Positions 51,217 to 60,983 of a DNA stretch of 64,000 nt are shown piece by piece. Positions within the stretch are counted from its first letter, which is position 1. Every line of letters starts with the position of its first letter. The DNA is taken from NCBI GenBank assembly GCA_003993805.1, contig RSEF01000019.1, positions 6,145,599 through 6,209,598 on the forward strand, given 5' to 3'. Origin of the DNA: Himantopus leucocephalus. Taxonomy: Eukaryota > Chordata > Aves > Charadriiformes > Recurvirostridae. A model generated the notes under the pieces. That model saw only the letters and a program-made list of their open reading frames with translations. It made no database searches and was not told where the DNA came from. Position numbers and translations under genes: made by a program.

Positions 51217-51347
51217 ACGATCCTATCCGTTTGCTCAGGGAAGTGGTTTTGCTGACGGATGACCGGAACCTTCGAGTCAAAGCGTTGACCCGCAACGTGC
51301 CGGTGAGGGACATCCCCACCTTCCTCAAGTGGGCCCAGGAGGGCTGA
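51217..51347 (+). CDS. SMG6: SMG6 terminal exon: end of PIN domain and stop
   Basis: This exon completes the split Asp codon and encodes DDPIRLLREVVLLTDDRNLR, then VKALTRNVPVRDIPTFLKW and AQEG, followed by TGA at 51345-51347. LTDDRNLRVKA carries the third catalytic aspartate (human D1392), so the nuclease is predicted to be active. The ending W-A-Q-x-G is the family C-terminus. The stop lies in the last exon, so the mRNA has no downstream junction. Confidence 0.97.
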
Positions 51348-51464
51348 GGGGGCCGAGCGGGGCCGACAGCCCCTGAGCGAGTCACGCAGCCTGTTACGGT
51401 GGGAGATCGGCTTCAGCGGCAGCCCTCACCACGCGCCGCCAACGCCTTCCAGCCCACCACGAAC

Positions 51465-51470
51465 AATAAA
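51465..51470 (+). terminator. SMG6: Proximal SMG6 poly(A) signal AATAAA
   Basis: A canonical AATAAA lies 118 nt after the SMG6 stop codon in CGAACAATAAACGCC. The downstream 40 nt are only weakly GU-rich, so the site may be used partially. Cleavage would fall near 51485-51495, giving a very short 3' UTR. Confidence 0.65.
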
Positions 51471-53487
51471 CGCCACGTCTTCAACCCACCCCAGAATGGC
51501 CGTGCTGCGAAGGGCCCCACCCCCGAGGGCAGACCAGCTGGGAAGGTCATTGCTGTGGATGGTTCACACGGAAGCTGGGCCGTTGAGGGTCCCACCAACC
51601 TTTGGGCAGTGCCGGAGCGGAGCTGGCGAGCCCCGCTGGCTTAGGGAAGCTTTGGGTGAGCCCGTGCTGGATCGCCAGCCTTTTGCTTGGTTTGCTTGAT
51701 TGCAGAGAGCTCGAGTCACGCGTCGGTGGCTCTTCGGGTTTGTAGGCTGCGTAGGGCAGAGACCGGGCACACGCCAGCGCAAGACTTTGGGATTGCTTAG
51801 GCTAACTCGTGCCCCTCGGAGAGGCCATGGACTTCAAGGGCAGGTTCCCTCCTGCCCCAGCCTGTTGGTCCGCCGTGGCCCAGGCAGCTCCACGCCTCCA
51901 GCCCCTTCCCCACCCCGTACCCGCCCCCACGCAGGCGATGCTGCTTGCGGAGGCGCTTGTCCTCTCCCGGGTGCAGGGTTTGCTTGTTGAGTTTCATTTC
52001 AAATTTCAGTATTTTAGTTTTCAGGTGTGTGTCCTGCCTGCTTTGCTGGGGGTGGGGGAGTGGCTTTGAACACCCCCATTTCCCCCCACAGCTGCTTTCT
52101 GTTCTGCTCCCCTGCCCACCCCAGCCATCACCGGCCCCTTCCCTCCTCCCCCAAACCCCGTAGTCCCACCCCACTTACCTTCAGACACGTTTTTCAACCT
52201 AAGACTCAGCACAAGGCTAACAAAATCCTGAGTCCCCGAGGACCCCAGGACCGGCTGTCCCACAGGTCCCCTGTGTCCTCGCATCGCCACGGGCTCCTCT
52301 TGCATGTGGGATCCGGCTTCTGCCCGCGGCTGCGGGGCCAAGCAAGGTTGGAGAGAGCTGGGGCAGCACCCGGCCCCACCACCGCTTGCCCAGCTGGGAG
52401 GGTCCTCTCTCGCGGTGTCCCTCTGCCATGGAGGGAGCAATGAAGGGACCCAGCTGCCTTGTCACTGGGTCATCCCGCACCGGGAGCCAGTGTAGAGTTT
52501 GGGTGTTGCTGAGCGCCCCACCACCACCACATTGTCCCATCCCCAGCCCAGTTACACGTCAGATACAGAAGCTTAAGAGGGAGCATTAACCCGCGAACCG
52601 GAGCTCCTGGAGCTCTGTTAAGTCCCAGTCCCATGAGCAGAGGGTGGGAGTGACCCCGAGGCCGTCCCCGGTCCCCACTGGGGCGCCGCGGCCGTGGGAG
52701 GGAAGCGTCAAAGGCGGCGGAGGAAGCAGTAGGACAGAGCCCAGCGTTTTCCTTTCCTGCGTGGGTGGCTCGGACCCGGTGTCTGCGTCAGGAAGCCCGG
52801 TGTTACCCCTGCGCCGGCCGCCTGGCAAGCGCCAACGCCGGGCTTGGAGCCGCAGCAGCACCCAGCTGCCGTGGGGCCGCACGGCACAGCGACGGAGATG
52901 GGCACAGGTCACGCTCACTAACCTGTGCCATACAAATGTCCCAGCCTCGGGACACCCTGCGGGGCGGCTGTCGGCAAAGGAGGGTCCGTGCTGCAGAACC
53001 TGTGCGACAGAGACTTTGGGGCGCCCACGCCTGCGGCAGGGTGCACGGAGCCATCCGCAGGGTGCACGGAGCCATCCCCGTGGCTGAGCCCACCCGGGGC
53101 CGCGGCACACACAGCGCCCACGCGCCGGTTGGGTGCTCACAGCCACGCTGGCTGTAAGCAGCGCGTAGACTTTGCCTTTTTCCTCCACGCCAGGTGTATG
53201 GAAACGTTTGTTTTTCTAACCGGGTTCCTGCTTCACAAGGCCCTTCCCGGGGTACCACCAGCTCAGCGGGACCCGTGTCCCCAACAGATGCCGTGGGACA
53301 CTGGGACATGCTGCCACCAGACCAGCTGGCACGACGGCAAGCGGCGCAGAGCCTCCCTGGCTTAAGCGCCCCGTGCCCGGGGCCATCTGTGCCAGGCTGC
53401 TGCCCCGAGCCCCCGCAGGGAGCCCGTGTTTCGGGGAGGCGGCCGCGTTTGGGCTATTTTGTTAAGCTGTTTTTAATAATTTTTAGC

Positions 53488-53493
53488 ATTAAA
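53488..53493 (+). terminator. SMG6: Candidate distal SMG6 poly(A) signal ATTAAA
   Basis: ATTAAA lies in a local AT-rich stretch (TTTTTAATAATTTTTAGC). It is followed within 10-35 nt by GU-rich text (CTTGTCTGTG, GTGTTGTTTC), the layout of a working polyadenylation site. It would give SMG6 a 3' UTR of about 2.1 kb. Confidence 0.5.
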
Positions 53494-53804
53494 CACTTGT
53501 CTGTGCAGCGTGTTGTTTCATTTGCCCTCGGCGGGTGAGTTGCCGTCGCGGCTGGGGCAGGGGTGGGCACAGGTCGGGGAAGGGACGGCAGCGGGACGCG
53601 TTTGTGCTTGCCAGGACGAGGGGTGGCTCTGTCCCACCTGCAGCCACTGCTGTCCCCCCCCCTCCAGCCCAGGGGGCTCCGGGCAAACCAGACGCACCGC
53701 GAAGCCCCTCACTCCCCTCCCTGCAGCTCTGCACCCCCGGGGTCACCTCCCGGCCCCACTCGGCACCGACCAGGGTCCCCCCCCCAAGAGAAGGACGCGA
53801 GGCC

Positions 53805-53994
53805 ACGCGTGTTAATGTCACTTTATTGCTCATTCGGTTTCGACTATAGAAAAAAANGCGAGGAGCCCGTGTACAAATCGGACGTGATACAGAGGGGGCT
53901 GGCGGACCCCAGCTGTGCTTTGGGTGCTGCTGCGGCCGCCGCTCGCCCCACGGCAGCTCCGGAGGGACACTGCCAACCCTGGGGAGACCCGGGG
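53805..53994 (-). other. HIC1: 3' end of a convergent minus-strand transcript, probably HIC1
   Basis: On the minus strand the sequence reads CTATAGTCGAAACCGAATGA followed by GCAATAAAGTGACATT, a compact and unusually non-GC-rich 3' UTR end just before a gap. In mammals the gene tail-to-tail with SMG6 is HIC1, a BTB/zinc-finger transcriptional repressor, and OVCA2 and DPH1 lie on its other side as they do here. The assignment rests on synteny and the transcript-end signal. No coding residue of HIC1 can be read. Confidence 0.5.
53822..53827 (-). terminator. Minus-strand poly(A) signal AATAAA
   Basis: AATAAA on the minus strand in GAGCAATAAAGTGAC. Predicted cleavage is near 53805. It faces the candidate distal SMG6 signal about 330 bp away. 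Confidence 0.6.
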
Positions 53995-54360
53995 NNNNNN
54001 NNNNNNNNNNNNNNNNNNNNNNNNNNNNNNNNNNNNNNNNNNNNNNNNNNNNNNNNNNNNNNNNNNNNNNNNNNNNNNNNNNNNNNNNNNNNNNNNNNNN
54101 NNNNNNNNNNNNNNNNNNNNNNNNNNNNNNNNNNNNNNNNNNNNNNNNNNNNNNNNNNNNNNNNNNNNNNNNNNNNNNNNNNNNNNNNNNNNNNNNNNNN
54201 NNNNNNNNNNNNNNNNNNNNNNNNNNNNNNNNNNNNNNNNNNNNNNNNNNNNNNNNNNNNNNNNNNNNNNNNNNNNNNNNNNNNNNNNNNNNNNNNNNNN
54301 NNNNNNNNNNNNNNNNNNNNNNNNNNNNNNNNNNNNNNNNNNNNNNNNNNNNNNNNNNNN
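53995..54360. other. Assembly gap (366 N), likely undersized
   Basis: There are 366 N bounded on the right by a run of 25 G and preceded by GGGG. The size is not a round placeholder, so it may be an estimate. Synteny predicts a coding exon of about 2 kb for HIC1 here, which would not fit, so the gap is probably larger than shown. Confidence 0.85.
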
Positions 54361-54960
54361 GGGGGGGGGGGGGGGGGGGGGGGGGCGGCGGGGGTCCCGT
54401 CGGGGGCGGCCCGCCTCCCGGGGCAGTAGGAGCTCACATGCAGGGTGCAGCTCGCCGCACATCAACTCTTACTGTTCGGGGGGGCGGGCGCCGAGCGGCT
54501 CCTCCTCGGGCAGCGGGAACGGCCGAGCCCCCCACCACCACCACCCTTGACCCCCCCNCCCCCCCCCCCCCCTGGCCCCCCCCCCCCATCCTGCCCTCCC
54601 GGCAGCCCCTCACCTGCCCTCCCGGCGCCGCTCCGGGGCTGCCCCCGCCGGGCTCGTCCCGCCGCATCTGGAAGCGGCTCCCGGAGCGCGTCGGTAGCCG
54701 CCGTCCCGTCCCGTCCCGTCCCGCCCCGTCCCGTCCCGTCCCCCCCCACCGCCGCCGGTGTGCGCGGTGCTGCGGCGGAGAGGGGGCGGGGAGGGNCCCG
54801 GGAGCGGAGCGCGGCCCGGCGGCGGGGCTGGCGCGGCGGGGACTGAGCGCGACCCGACGGGACGGGACGGGACGGGACGGGACGGGGCGGGCGGGGGCGG
54901 TCGCAGGTTGCACAACTCGCCCGGCGCGGCCAGGAGATTCCTGAGCGGCGAAGTCAGAGC
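54361..54960. promoter_or_regulatory. CpG island beside the gap
   Basis: The region is extremely GC-rich, with dense CpG, GC boxes (GGGGGCGGGG near 54783), G and C runs, a (CCA)n stretch near 54532-54547 and a pair of inverted 5-bp repeats. It is typical of a housekeeping or developmental promoter. By position it could be the HIC1 promoter island on the minus strand. Open frames here consist of proline- and glycine-rich low-complexity sequence and are not called. Three single N (54558 and 54796 inside it, 53857 nearby) reflect hard-to-read runs. Confidence 0.6.
54701..54890. repeat. Inverted pair of 5-bp tandem arrays, (CCGTC)8 and (GACGG)7
   Basis: Eight CCGTC units at 54701-54740 (the fifth is CCGCC) face seven GACGG units at 54856-54890 (the last is GGCGG). 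The two arrays are reverse complements, separated by about 115 bp. A single strand could form a stem of 30 or more base pairs. Confidence 0.9.
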
Positions 54961-57900
54961 GGCCCGGCCTGCCCCGACACCGGGCACCGGGCCCTCGGCA
55001 GCCGGCGGCGACCGGTGGCGGCCGGGCAGGGCCCCTCGCAGGGGGCACCGGGGACCCAAAGCGCCGGGGATGCAGGAGGGGGCTGGAGGGGGCGCAGTGA
55101 CTGTGGGGACCCCGGAGGGATGGGGTGGTGCCTAATGCCGTGGAGGTGGGTGCTGGGGGACACCGGGGATGGGGTGAGGGTGGCAGCGGCAGGACAGGGA
55201 CACAGCCCCCATACGGCAACCTGCGTCCCAGGGCCGGGGGGGGCTGCAGGCAGGCACGGGGCTCCCAGGGGTGTCCTTGGGCCCCCACTGGTGCCACCTA
55301 CACCCGAGTAGGGGCTGTGCCAGGCAAGGCCCCCTGCCCACGCTCCCCTTCTCCAGAGAAGGAGCACCCTTAGGAGCACCCACCCATCGGGGTCCTGCGC
55401 CCGGCAGCTCTGCCCTCGCCCAGACGGGCATGGCCACCACCAGGTCCCCAGGGGCCAGCGGGGCCGTGGTGCAGCAGAGCAGCCGCGGGCAGGGGGATAT
55501 CGCAGGCACCGGGTCTCCACCATGTGGTGCCCCATCTCCTGCCGGTCCCCTTTGCCTCCCGCTCCTGCTTTTCCCATCGCTGCCGCTGGCGACGGGCCGT
55601 GTGCCGTACACCTCCAGGAAGGGGATTTTTGGGCCACCCCACCAGTGACCAGGTAAACCGCACCGTGGCCCCAGCGCAGCTGTGCTACAAATGTGCCGCT
55701 AGCCATGAAAACCACCCTCCATCCCCTGGAAAAACCTCCTTGCTCCTGTCTGGGGTGCACAGCAGCGACAGCAGCGCATCAAAGTCCAGGCCACAGCGGC
55801 ACCCGGGTCCCTTCCAGGGCATCCCTGAGTGAGGTGACACGTCCCACGGACTTCACCGTGGTCCCTCAGACCCCACGTTCCGATCCCAGGAAGTCTCCGG
55901 CTGCACTGTTGTTGTTTTGAAGGCCAAATGTCTCCCGCTGACACCCTGGAATTAGTTTTTCTTCCAGAGTCCTTAAAAATATCCTGGATTTTTGACACGG
56001 GGACTCAGCTTCCGACAGTGCTTCCAAACCACCTGGCCTGGGGCCAGCCATCAGCGCCGGGGGAGAGAGGCCATCCAGCTCCCGTGCTCCTCCTCAGCGC
56101 AGAGATGATGGCAGTGCCGGGGAGGAACACGGCGGTGCCGGAGAGGAACGCGGCGCCTGCCACAGCCGAGCTGTTACTTGCTATTTCTAGAGCGGGATGG
56201 TGCTCAGCGTGGCACGGGCACGGTGCAAACGCTACCGTACCTCAGCCTCGCTCCCGGCAGCTCCCGGCACTTCGGCGAGCATCCCCGTGCACAGCCAGGA
56301 GGGTGGGAAGGCTCTTCCCTGGGGACCTCCAGCAGCCGTGACCCTACGGAGCCCCATGGCTGAGGACTGGGCTGTAGCCAGGTCCCCCCCGCAGGGGGTG
56401 TCCCCAGCCCGGATTTCTCTGTGCATCCCTGGGAGAGCACATGGCCCCAAAAAACAGCTTCTGGCCGAAGCCTGTGACCCACTCCCGGCTTTGCCAAGGG
56501 GCACCTGACATGCTGGCACTTGGGGAATTTGGGGTGGGCCGGGACAAGAGGNGGGGGGGGGGGGTGCTGAGCCGATGAGGCTGGTGGGGGGCGCAGGGAG
56601 AGGTGCCCCCCGAAAGGCAGGGCAGTCGCCTGCCGCCCCTGGCCGCCCGCACGCCGCACGCGCTGCCGTTGCCATCTGACAGCTCTTGGCGAAACGGCCT
56701 TTTGTGATTCAGCCGTGTTTATCCCAGCCCGCGGCCCGGCCCAGCGTGGGTTTCCATGGAAAACTTCCATCCAAAACAAGGAGAGAAGGAGCTACAGCGG
56801 GAGTGACTCAGCCACAACTGGAAGCTTCTGTGGGTGAAGCGGGGAGGAGCGGGGGGGGCTGTTCCCAACGGCTGGGTCCTGCTCCAGCAGTGGGGCCCAA
56901 GGATGGCTCCCGGCTCTCCCTTGCCCGTGCCGCTGCCTCCTCGCAGGCAGGAGCCGGCAGGCTTTGGAGGGGAGCCGCGTTGTCTGTGAAACACGTCACC
57001 TTCCCGGAGCACCCCCCTCCCTGCGTCGGGTCCTGCTCGTGGGGACAAGGGAGGAAGAGCGTGAGATGAGTAAGGCTGAAATCCCGGCAAGATCCGCACC
57101 CGATGCCAGGCTCGGCGGGACGTCGCTTTTTTTCCAGCGCTGCCTACAGGAGCCCCCGCGCCTGGCGAGCCCCCGCGCGGGCGGTTGGCACGGTGGGCAG
57201 CAGAGGAGGGCCTGAGTCAGCAGCGGCACTGGGAGAAGGGATGGGGGGAGCTGGGGAGGAGGCAGTGGGTGTTTGGGGGGAGGCAGCAGCAGCAGCAGCG
57301 CTGGCAGCGACTCTGCTCGTGCTGGTCTTCTCCCACCTTCCCTGGGACTCTGGGAGAGGGCTGGGGGCTCTGCTCACCCTGGGTGGGGGGGGGCCAGAGC
57401 AAAGCTGTGCACCCCTGAGCCCCGTGCCCACGGCAGGCTCCTAGCGAGCACAGCTAGGGGTGCACACTGCGGGCACGCAGCGGGGAAGCCCACCCCTGCC
57501 AAAACACCCAGGCTCCCAGTGCCGCTGGGTGACACCAGTAGCTGCCCCCAGAGCCCCCCTACCCCAGGCCAGCATCACAGCTGCCACCCAGAGCCCGGGC
57601 TGGCTCCACCACCCTCATTCAGGGACAACATCTGCCAAGAGCTGTTTTAGGGGAAAACCCAAGTCCCCTGGGCCACATGGGGGGGGGGGAGAGGAAATCC
57701 CCCCCAGCCACCACGCTGAGCAAGGAGGGGGAGGACCTCGGTCAGTCTGGTCTCCAGGCTCACCTCCGTGGGCAGCCGATGAGGGTGGCTGCGCCCCAAG
57801 AACAGGTGAGGGGGTGGGCGCGAAGGTGTCTCACCGGTAGAAAAGCAGGCAGAGGGCAGGATTCCCGGGGCAAACCCCTCCGTCCGGCAGGGACACGTGG

Positions 57901-59825
57901 TGATGCCCACAGGAGCTGCTTCCCTCCTCCCATCGCTGCTCACACAGGCATCTCCCGCGGATGAGGGAGGAGTTTATTTGTTTTTATTAATTTGTTTAAA
58001 CCGGTACAGGAGCCACCTAGCAGAAGCCATCTTTTTTACATGCCCTGGGAAGAGGAAGCAGGTACCGTACCACTCCAGCTCGGGTCACCCATCCCTCAAC
58101 ACCCCTCCACGACCCACCTGACGGAGCTTCCTGCAGAGCCGGCACCGTTCTGCTCACTCACCGCACCGCACGCCGGGGCTCCTTCCCCCTTCGCACCGCC
58201 AGCCAGCTGCGGCGGTGTCTGCCCCAGGGAGCGGGGTGATGCCGGACAGCGGCTGCGGGGCCGCAGTGTGGGCTGGTGGCCATGGTGAGCGGACACGGCT
58301 GCAGTGCCTCCTCCGCACCGTCCCGCGGAGCCGCTCGGGCTGGCAGGGGGGTGTGATGCTGCGCCAGGAGACCACCGCGGCGAGCTTGTAGCTCTATGAT
58401 AATTAAACAGCTAACGAACGGCAGGCTGGCGAAGTGCTGTCTGCTGCCATCCTTCCCCAGCAGCCAAGGGCTGAGGTGGGGGGAGAGGCGGAGACAAAGG
58501 CCCTGGTGCTTTGTCACGGCTGCCTGCCACGTTCAGCCTCGCTCCCTACAGCTGCTGCTGCTGCAGACGGGCGCGTAGCCTTAAGCTGCATCGCCCCCTC
58601 CCTGTCCCCCCCAGACAGCCTCTGGTGTCCCCGATGCGGTGACAGACACCCCACATCTTCACATCACCCCAGCAGGCAGCACAGATGTGACACAGCCCGC
58701 CCGGTGCCACTCTGCGAGGTGGCAAAGCCGGCAGGCGCTGCTCGAGCCCCACCAGCCCCCCAGTTGCAAGGCTGGCCCGGGGCTGGGCTGCAGGGAAACC
58801 AGCCGCATCCTCCGACCACTGCTGCTGGTGCTGCCAGGAACCAGCAAAACTCACAGGCGTGGGAACCGCTTGCTTCTGCCGCGTTGGTTTTAACCCGTGG
58901 CAACTCCCAGGCCTGTTCCTGGCTGAGCGAACACAGAAGGTGCTTCTGTCCCCTGACCCTGGGCCCACTCCTGCACCACAGCATCCTCCGTCCCTCACAG
59001 CACCAGCACCGCGCTGTCCCGCTGCTCCCCAGATCCGGGCGCTGCGCAAGCAGGGGGAAAATTGAGAAGTTTCATCCAATTTCTCTCTTGTACCAACTAT
59101 ATTGTGCTGTACCCCCAAGGAAAGGCATGGTTAGAGAGAAGCCCTGCGAGCACAGCACCTCTGGGCTGCAGACTGGAGAGCCCGGGCTGCCCCAGCAGCA
59201 GTCAAGCAGAACACCTGCAACCGTAACAATAAAGATTTCTGTGTGCTTCTGGAAAACATCAGAGACAAAAATGTAGTGACAAATTTTTCTTGTTCACAAA
59301 GGCGCTTTGTACAGAGGAAGATACAAAAGTGTCCCAATACATGCACGCTGAACCAGCAGACATTTCACTCCTGAAGCAAACACCAGCCCTGGCACTGCCA
59401 GGGATGAGAGGTTTTTTCCAGACCCAGCCCAGCTGGAAGGTCGGCTTAACAGCTTTCACCAGCGATACTGAAAAACACAAAACCTTTGGGGTATAACTGC
59501 TGCAGGAGCTGTGTGCTCTGCATGCGTTTCCTGTGGCTGAGCTGAGGGACCCTGATTTTGAACATCTATTCAAGTCTTAGAAAGCACCTCAGACAGAGAG
59601 AAGCGTCGCCCTCCTGTCCTCAAACCCCTCACCATCATAGCCACACACTCTCGTATACAACAACGCTGGCATGAAAAGAAAGGGAGATAACAAAGAGCCA
59701 TTTAGCCAGGCCCTGGGTTGACGCTGCAGAGCAGCGCAGTGAGCTGATGAGGACCCTCTGGAGGGACGGAAACACAGTGATGTTTCACCAAGATGGCAGG
59801 CTGCACGTGGCTCGCTGGAGCCCCA
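54961..59825. other. Intergenic GC-rich spacer, no gene recognised
   Basis: Open frames on both strands show no known domain. It holds a G run with an N (56552), a short (CAG)n at about 57286-57300 and an AT-rich patch with minus-strand AATAAA near 57969. It also has a + strand AATAAA near 59227 and an AT-richer segment 59220-59580. miR-132 and miR-212 are expected here by synteny, but neither mature sequence was found on either strand. Confidence 0.6.
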
Positions 59826-59831
59826 TTTATT
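59826..59831 (-). terminator. OVCA2: OVCA2 poly(A) signal AATAAA
   Basis: A canonical AATAAA on the minus strand starts 14 nt after the OVCA2 stop codon, within TGTAATAAATGGGG. It implies a 3' UTR of only about 30-40 nt. It is also the first signal downstream of DPH1. Confidence 0.7.
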
Positions 59832-59844
59832 ACAGAGACTGTTA

Positions 59845-60528
59845 TCAAACGGCCCCAGCCCCCAGGGGCTCAGCCTGGCCCTGTCCGGGGCGGAATCGGT
59901 CCAAGAAGTCCAGGTAGGCCTTCTTCTGGGGCGCAGCCGCAGGGACGAAGTGCCCGCCGGGGTGGGTGAGGACAACAGGCTCCACGAAGTGCTGGGCGAG
60001 CTCCCTGCTGAGGGGGGCAGCGATGACGGCGTCAGCATCGCCCACGACGTGCAGCGTGGGCAAGGCGATGGGCTCCCGGTAGAAGTGGCCGTGGGCCGGG
60101 GCGCGGCTGGCAAAGCCGGCCACCAGGATGGCGAAGGCCACGGGGAAGCGGGGATCGCCGCGGGCCCTCAGGGCGCACACCATAGCGGCCAGCGCCGCGC
60201 CCTGGCTGAAACCCAGCAGCCCGTCGAAGGGCCCGTGCTCCGCCAGCGCCGCCGCCACGGCCGACAGCGACTCCTCCAGCCCCGCCGGCGCCGCCGCCAC
60301 CTCCCCCGCCTCAAAGGTGCCGGGCCCGGAGAACCACCAGCCGCGGGGGGGATCGTCACCGTCGTCGTCCTCGCCGCCGCCGGGCACGGGGTGCGGAGCG
60401 CTGACGGCCACCAGCTCTGCGCGGCCGCGCAGGGCCTTGCGCAGCGCGCCGGTGCGCTGGCGGAAGCGGCGCTCGCTCTGCCGGTAGCCGTGCAGCGCCA
60501 GCAGCCGGAGCGGCCGCCCCTCCGACAT
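59845..60528 (-). CDS. OVCA2: OVCA2 serine hydrolase, complete, intronless
   Basis: OVCA2 is a small alpha/beta-hydrolase of the FSH1 family, known as an esterase with preference for long-chain alkyl esters. The protein is 227 aa, the same length as I recall for human. Block 1 is ALHGYRQSERRFRQRTGALR. The nucleophile elbow LLGFSQGAALAA carries Ser108. GDADAVI supplies the acid (Asp166, or Asp164) and GGHFVP the His193, so the triad is intact. PRGWWFS and PFDGLLGFSQG are family hallmarks. An acidic stretch EDDDGDD (53-59) sits where human has a different loop. I chose the ATG at 60526-60528 because its context GGCGCCATGT is good and gives the family length. The upstream in-frame GTG would add five residues. 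Stop is TGA followed at once by TAA. The gene lies about 455 bp after DPH1 on the same strand. Confidence 0.96.
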   Translation of the reverse strand: MSEGRPLRLLALHGYRQSERRFRQRTGALRKALRGRAELVAVSAPHPVPGGGEDDDGDDPPRGWWFSGPGTFEAGEVAAAPAGLEESLSAVAAALAEHGPFDGLLGFSQGAALAAMVCALRARGDPRFPVAFAILVAGFASRAPAHGHFYREPIALPTLHVVGDADAVIAAPLSRELAQHFVEPVVLTHPGGHFVPAAAPQKKAYLDFLDRFRPGQGQAEPLGAGAV

Positions 60529-60620
60529 GGCGCCCTCCGCCACCGGAAGTGGAGCGCGCCGCTTCCGGCTGGCCCCTCCTCTTCCCGCCGAAACACATCG
60601 CGTTCATTGGACGATGCGGC
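60529..60620 (-). promoter_or_regulatory. OVCA2: OVCA2 promoter: ETS, E2F-like and CCAAT motifs
   Basis: Just upstream of the OVCA2 start, within a CpG island, are two ETS-type sites: CCGGAAGTG at 60543-60551 and CTTCCGG at 60562-60568. An E2F-like TTCCCGCC lies at 60582-60589 and an inverted CCAAT box (ATTGG) at 60606-60610. There is no TATA box. This is the usual layout of a housekeeping promoter, so OVCA2 probably also has its own start site besides any DPH1 read-through. Confidence 0.6.
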
Positions 60621-60983
60621 GCGGGGGGCGGTGCCCTTCCGGGCTCAGGCGCCACCGCGCCCTCTGGCGGCGGGAGGTCGCGGCGCGGGAAGCGGGACCG
60701 GGGACGGGGACGGGCTGGGCTGGGTCGGGATCCTCGGCGCGACCGGGGGCAGAGCCTGCAGCACGGCCTGGCCTTGCAGGGGGGTACGCCCCACGGGGAG
60801 CTGGTCCGGGTCTGGCGGGCTGCGGTGTCGTCGAGGGACGGGGTGCGTTCCCATCCATCCCAGCGCCGGTACCGGGAGGTCCCGGTGGTGCTTACCCTCG
60901 GGGTGGGGGGGTGGTGGCGCCCCCGCCTGTGTCCACGCCGGGTCCTGGAGCGTGGCGGCAGCAGGACGGGGTGCAGGCTGCGC

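Larger units (their letters stand above)
1..51490 (+). other. SMG6: SMG6 (EST1A) gene body, 3' part: seven exons
   Basis: SMG6 is the endonuclease of nonsense-mediated mRNA decay. It cleaves target mRNAs near premature stop codons and is also known as the telomerase-associated factor EST1A. The seven exons here join in one open frame of 368 codons, about the last quarter of the roughly 1,420-residue vertebrate protein. They cover the end of the helical C-terminal region, an acidic/basic linker and the full PIN nuclease domain. Every junction obeys GT-AG and keeps frame. The three PIN aspartates are present: PDTNGF in exon 45391-45544, NNDDLI in exon 49470-49551 and TDDRNL in exon 51217-51347. 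The 5' part, including the exon-junction-binding motifs and the 14-3-3-like domain, lies before the window. Identification rests on recalled similarity to human SMG6 and is very secure. Confidence 0.97.
51348..53500 (+). other. SMG6 long 3' UTR or intergenic spacer
   Basis: This GC-rich noncoding stretch follows the SMG6 stop. It holds the proximal poly(A) signal, a 21-bp tandem duplication near 53037-53077 (unit with GGTGCACGGAGCCATCC) and, at its end, an AT-rich patch with ATTAAA. It would be SMG6 3' UTR if the distal signal is used. No coding region was recognised. Confidence 0.55.

Noticed and set aside
54434..55297. 287-codon minus-strand open frame as possible HIC1
   Set aside because: It has no BTB or C2H2 zinc-finger pattern and consists of Pro/Arg-rich sequence across the CCGTC arrays.
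59835..59844. TAACAGTCTC on the minus strand, identical to the first ten bases of miR-212
   Set aside because: The match stops after ten bases, there is no pairing arm for a hairpin, and it overlaps the OVCA2 stop and poly(A) region. Treated as coincidence.
60529..60543. Upstream in-frame GTG as OVCA2 start
   Set aside because: Initiation at GTG is unlikely when an ATG in strong context lies five codons later and gives the family length of 227.
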